Source of the DNA: Toxotes chatareus
Lineage: Eukaryota > Chordata > Actinopteri > Toxotidae
Reading direction: 5' to 3'
Assembly: GCA_016801885.1 (NCBI GenBank)
Contig: CM028882.1
Coordinates: 18,865,047-18,929,046 of the forward strand
DNA length: 64,000 bases
How positions within the stretch are numbered: the stretch's first letter is position 1; each line of letters starts with the position of its first letter. The notes under the pieces were generated by a model that was not told the DNA's origin, searched no databases, and was given only the letters and a program-made list of their open reading frames with translations. A program made the position numbers and the translations under genes. Below, piece after piece: positions 59,851 through 64,000 of the stretch.

Positions 59851-62800
59851 AATTATTAGATATTAATTTTTCAACAGTTTACCAACCATAAAGTCCTGAT
59901 TCAGCTATGAAATATGTTCAATTATGATAGTAATACACTGTTAACATGCTGTTCCTCTTTGATTTTAAGTGCACTTCAAGCCAATTAGAGACATTAACGA
60001 AGATTGGATCCTTTGCTGATAAGTAGCACTTTTACAACAGGCATAATCAAAGAACACAGGCCTCTTTGAATACATTAATTCAATGACTAAACCCATCATG
60101 TGTTTTAGATAGTGGCAAATGTCTGTTACACAACTACTCAAACAAAAGACAAATGGCAAGCGTCTGTTTACATTTTGTTTGTAAAAGAAATCAAATATTT
60201 ACTATCAATATTTACTATGTTATTGAAGATTTAATGGAGGGTGAAGTTTCTTTCTCCATCCTTTGCTTTGCCATAAAACTGACATTACAACAGTTAAGGT
60301 GAAAACATTATGTACTGTGTAAAGTATTATCTTTACAATAACCTCCACAGTGGCTGACCTTTAATAAGGAGTGTTGAAGTAAATACATTTCCTATCTGGG
60401 TATCTCAGAATGCACACACCAAAGAACCAAAAAACTGTGAGGACTGATTCAAGGTTGGACCAAAATTTGTGGAGACAAAGCAGGAGGATGAGACATGACT
60501 GGTTCAAGACCTTTGCATGTTACTAACCCCCCCTCCCCTGTGGTTTTCCTATATTTCCTCACTGAAAACAACCTAATAAAACTGCAATGTTTTAGAAGCT
60601 TCTTAATCTTAAAAAATCATCTTACTCTGCGCCTCTCTTTTTATACTTCTGTTTACTATTACCTCTGCTTTGAATCAAATTTATTGAAATGAGAGGCATA
60701 GCGAAGATGGAATTTGATATTACTACATTTTCACCTCAAGATACCTGCAGATGAACAAATACAAGCACAAGGAAAATAAAACTAGATGAAAGGGGAGGAA
60801 CAAATAAAGCCATGTCAGTTTGCAGTACTGTGGTCTACAAAACAGTAACATGGTTGTCCCTGGATTCATTCTACCTCTGTCCCCATCTGTGCTTCATTTA
60901 ATATGACTGCTGAAAAAACAGTCTTTTTTCAGACAGTAGAATTCGGGAGCTGAAGTATAGCAGGGCTGCACCACCGCCCTGCTGAACAGAGATCTAGAGT
61001 GACAGGTTAGGAAGTGAAGAGTTCCCTGTTTTTGCTTACAGCTCTGACCTCTGATCTGTCATCTCATATCTACAGTATGTTGTCTTCAGTAGCTGGACAA
61101 GCCTGCTCCTGTTCCAGACCACATTGAGCCAAGAGATATTTATAATCCTAAAGATCTACAGAGAAATGTACATTTCATCAGTTTAAGTGCGTTTTTTTAA
61201 ATTATACTTTGTGAACACAATGCAGTAGCAGTTCCTGAACTTGGGTGTCTTATAGAGCGGCCAAGGGTCCTGCAAGATTTGTTCTTTTCCATTTTTTTTT
61301 TTTTTACAATAAAGTAATGATCATGAACATCAAAATCACCACATTAAAAATAATGTTCAATATGCAATTATGCTGTAAATATGTGTATACCTATATGAAT
61401 ACAGGTATATACAATTCCTTAAACTCAAAAACAATGTAAACAGTGTAAGTTGTGTTAGTTTGTTCCAATGAGTTCTTGTTACACATATTCATGGTGTCAT
61501 GTGTATGTGTGCTCAGTGGGTGGACATGGGGTTTGCAATGAAAATGAGAAAAAAAAAATCACTGAAGCTGATATTTGCCATGTCTGCGTGATAAATGACA
61601 AAATTGCTACTTTAATTTCAATTAACTAATTGACTAGACAGCTCATTTCAGCACTGGAAATACATGATTCAAAAGGCTCTCGATTCAATACAGGCTGTAA
61701 ACTGAAGAATTCATCGCATGATTAATTGCTTAAGTTGTTGAGCTGATAGATTTCCTGTTTATAAATAACCACCAAGTTATCTTATTGTTTATTCCCTTTG
61801 GTAGAGCTAGGAACAAGGTCAAATGTGTGTATGGTGTGTAGTTTGTTTTCTGTGCTGGCCAGGTGCTAAAATCCTGGTCTGGTACAACAGAGGATTTCTG
61901 TATCTCTTACAGAAGCATACATGTGGTAATATATGGTATAAAACATATTGTATTAATCTTTCTGGCTTGTGTTGCCTCCAAATAGTTTAGGAAGTTTATA
62001 AAACAATTCCATCTTTCTATTTGTCTTGTAAATAAGAAGTAAACAACAAAATAAAAGATGAGTCTTGACAGCATCTAATCAGACTTGGCAAGTTCTCCTG
62101 GAAGAGAAGTCATCACTTGACAGAAAATTTAATTCCCTATCCATAACTGCAGGACACCTGTGCTGAATTGGCTGAATTGGTTTGTAATACACCGTGTTCA
62201 GTGAACTGGGGAGCAGAGCTTCCCCATCAAGCCGAACACAAGACCAGTTACGGCTACAAACTACCCAGAAGGCTGTAACAGTCAGTCATTTCTCTGTCCT
62301 ACTTTCCCTCTTTTCATCCTCCTCCTGCTCTCATATCTTCCCACCCTCTCACTCTATCCCTCCATTTCACTCCTCCATCGCAGAAAGGAAATAGCAACAC
62401 TGGTCTGATTGCTTTAAAGTACCATCGATAAAAATAAAAACACCACTTTCTGGATGTACCTGGGAAAATTCAGCGGAAGATTGAAGGCTGCTCTGGCTGG
62501 CTTGGACCACTGGATATCATAAATTATAGTTCAGCCTTGATGGGAGGGGGCATTTATCGATATCACATGTGCAATATTTGAATATGCAAAATGAAATTAA
62601 ATATAAACATGTGCAAAGGGTAACCCAAGAGGATGTGAAACAGCTCCCTTAAAATTGATAGATCTCAGGCTGAGCATGCTGCAAAAGCAAACAAGATTCC
62701 ACTTTTTCCATTTTTTCATCTCATTTCTCCATCGCTGTCGACAAGCAGACCAACGGGAAAAGAAGTGCAGGACAGCCAATAAAGGCAGTGACTGTTTTGC

Positions 62801-63689
62801 ACAGGCCTGCAAGCTATAAAACTAGTGACTACACACATATTAGATTGATAACTTGTTTGTGGCTGCGTTTCAATCCCGTTTCCTCTAAAACTCTAAATTC
62901 TCAGATAGCAAGGCTGAATTCTGTGAACTTTATGTTTGCATGTTTGTGTGCACTGTGGGTGAAAGAGAGAGAGAAACAAATGAACGATTTAAAGGATATT
63001 TCCGGTTTACAACATCGTGAGTCTTATTTTAATAGTTGTGGCCATCATTGTCACTACATACAGTGTACTATTTTACATTGTTGCACTGATATGTTTTGTT
63101 AGTCAAATTAGATTTTCTTTTTATAGTCTGATATAACTACTTGGAATTTGCCACAAGGGACCTAACAGTGTGTGCAACATTATGACACCCTCTGTCCTTA
63201 CACCCTTGAATTGGACAAAGAAAAACTCCCCATAAAAATCCTTTCAACATGAAAAAAGCGTAAGAAACCTCAGGTAGAGTAACAAGGGAGGGATCCCACT
63301 TCTGGGATGAAGAGGGAAGCGGCATTAGAAACATAATGCCGTCTGATTTGTGTTTTTTCTTTTTATCAACATAATGAGGAAAAAACAACTCAACAACAAA
63401 ATTTTATCTGCTAAATGTTCACTGACAGCATATTTAATTTTCCTACCACAGCAGCTCTACAGAGTCTGCGCATACCAACTAAGGCACAATTAAACTCTTT
63501 TTACGGTTAAATCTAATCACTCAAATCACTTGGTTTAGGGAAGTATAAAAATAACAATAATGAACTTATACACAATGCAGCAAAAGTTTAAGCAGTTCAA
63601 AGATGGTGATCTTGGTTTAAAATTGAAAAAGTGACCTGAATCATGAGACAAGATGAAGTTTTGATTAATTTGATTAGACTTTTCCCTAA

Positions 63690-63780
63690 CCTTAACCAAT
63701 GTGCTTAACCTAACCATACCCGCTCTGGATGCGAACCCCAGTCCTGGGTGTGAAAGTCCTGCACTTTCACCCAAAATGTA
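63690..63780 (-). repeat. Possible interspersed-repeat fragment
   Basis: TGCGAACCCCAGTCCTGGGT followed by GAAAGTCCTGCACTTTCACC resembles the end of a fish short interspersed element in which GTTCGAAC-like and GGTGAAAGTCCTG words are common. Weak support; orientation uncertain. Confidence 0.3.
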
Positions 63781-64000
63781 GAACTTGTTTAAAAAACACC
63801 TACCTAATTCAAGCAGTAATGATGTTTCCCATCAAAACATTAAGCACCACCAATTTGTGGTGTATAAATTTAATTTGTAGGACACATGATGCACTTTTAA
63901 AGTTTTAGATGCAAACAAGTTTACAGTGTAATATAATGCTTAATACAGTAATAGCATTTTGGGTGCCTACTGTTGCTTTTACCTCTAAATAAAGTAGCAG

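Overview
This is vertebrate genomic DNA, almost certainly from a percomorph teleost fish. Short exons with GT-AG borders are separated by long AT-rich introns. CA/GT microsatellites are dense. Several interspersed repeats match, from memory, families common in spiny-rayed fish. There is no bacterial or phage-like organisation.

Only one protein-coding gene can be supported. It is the 3' part of a class 6 semaphorin on the + strand, best matched to SEMA6A (sema6a). Eleven coding exons lie between 1214 and the stop codon at 31768-31770. Every junction is GT-AG and the phases fit throughout (0, 2, 2, 2, 2, 2, 2, 1, 1, 1, 1), giving 2343 coding bases or 780 residues. Exons 1-5 encode the second half of the sema domain. 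Exons 5-7 encode the PSI domain. Exons 8-10 encode the juxtamembrane stalk. Exon 11 encodes the membrane helix and the whole cytoplasmic tail. The signal peptide and first half of the sema domain lie upstream of the window. The 3' UTR runs about 3.3 kb to a poly(A) signal near 35030.

The most interesting part is the stalk. Two consecutive 21-base microexons, both phase 1-1, are followed by an exon opening with eight consecutive histidines. The second microexon looks like the counterpart of a known mammalian SEMA6A alternative segment, and GCATG motifs sit around the microexons. The cytoplasmic tail carries a Gln/His-rich expansion.

From about 35.1 kb to 64 kb I find no gene. That interval holds microsatellites (including about 98 bases of CA), at least three probable interspersed repeats, a perfect 15-base-arm palindrome and stretches that read like conserved regulatory DNA. 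SEMA6A borders a gene-poor interval in other vertebrates, which fits. I found no new multi-gene system; the leads worth checking are the stalk exons, their splicing and the repeats.
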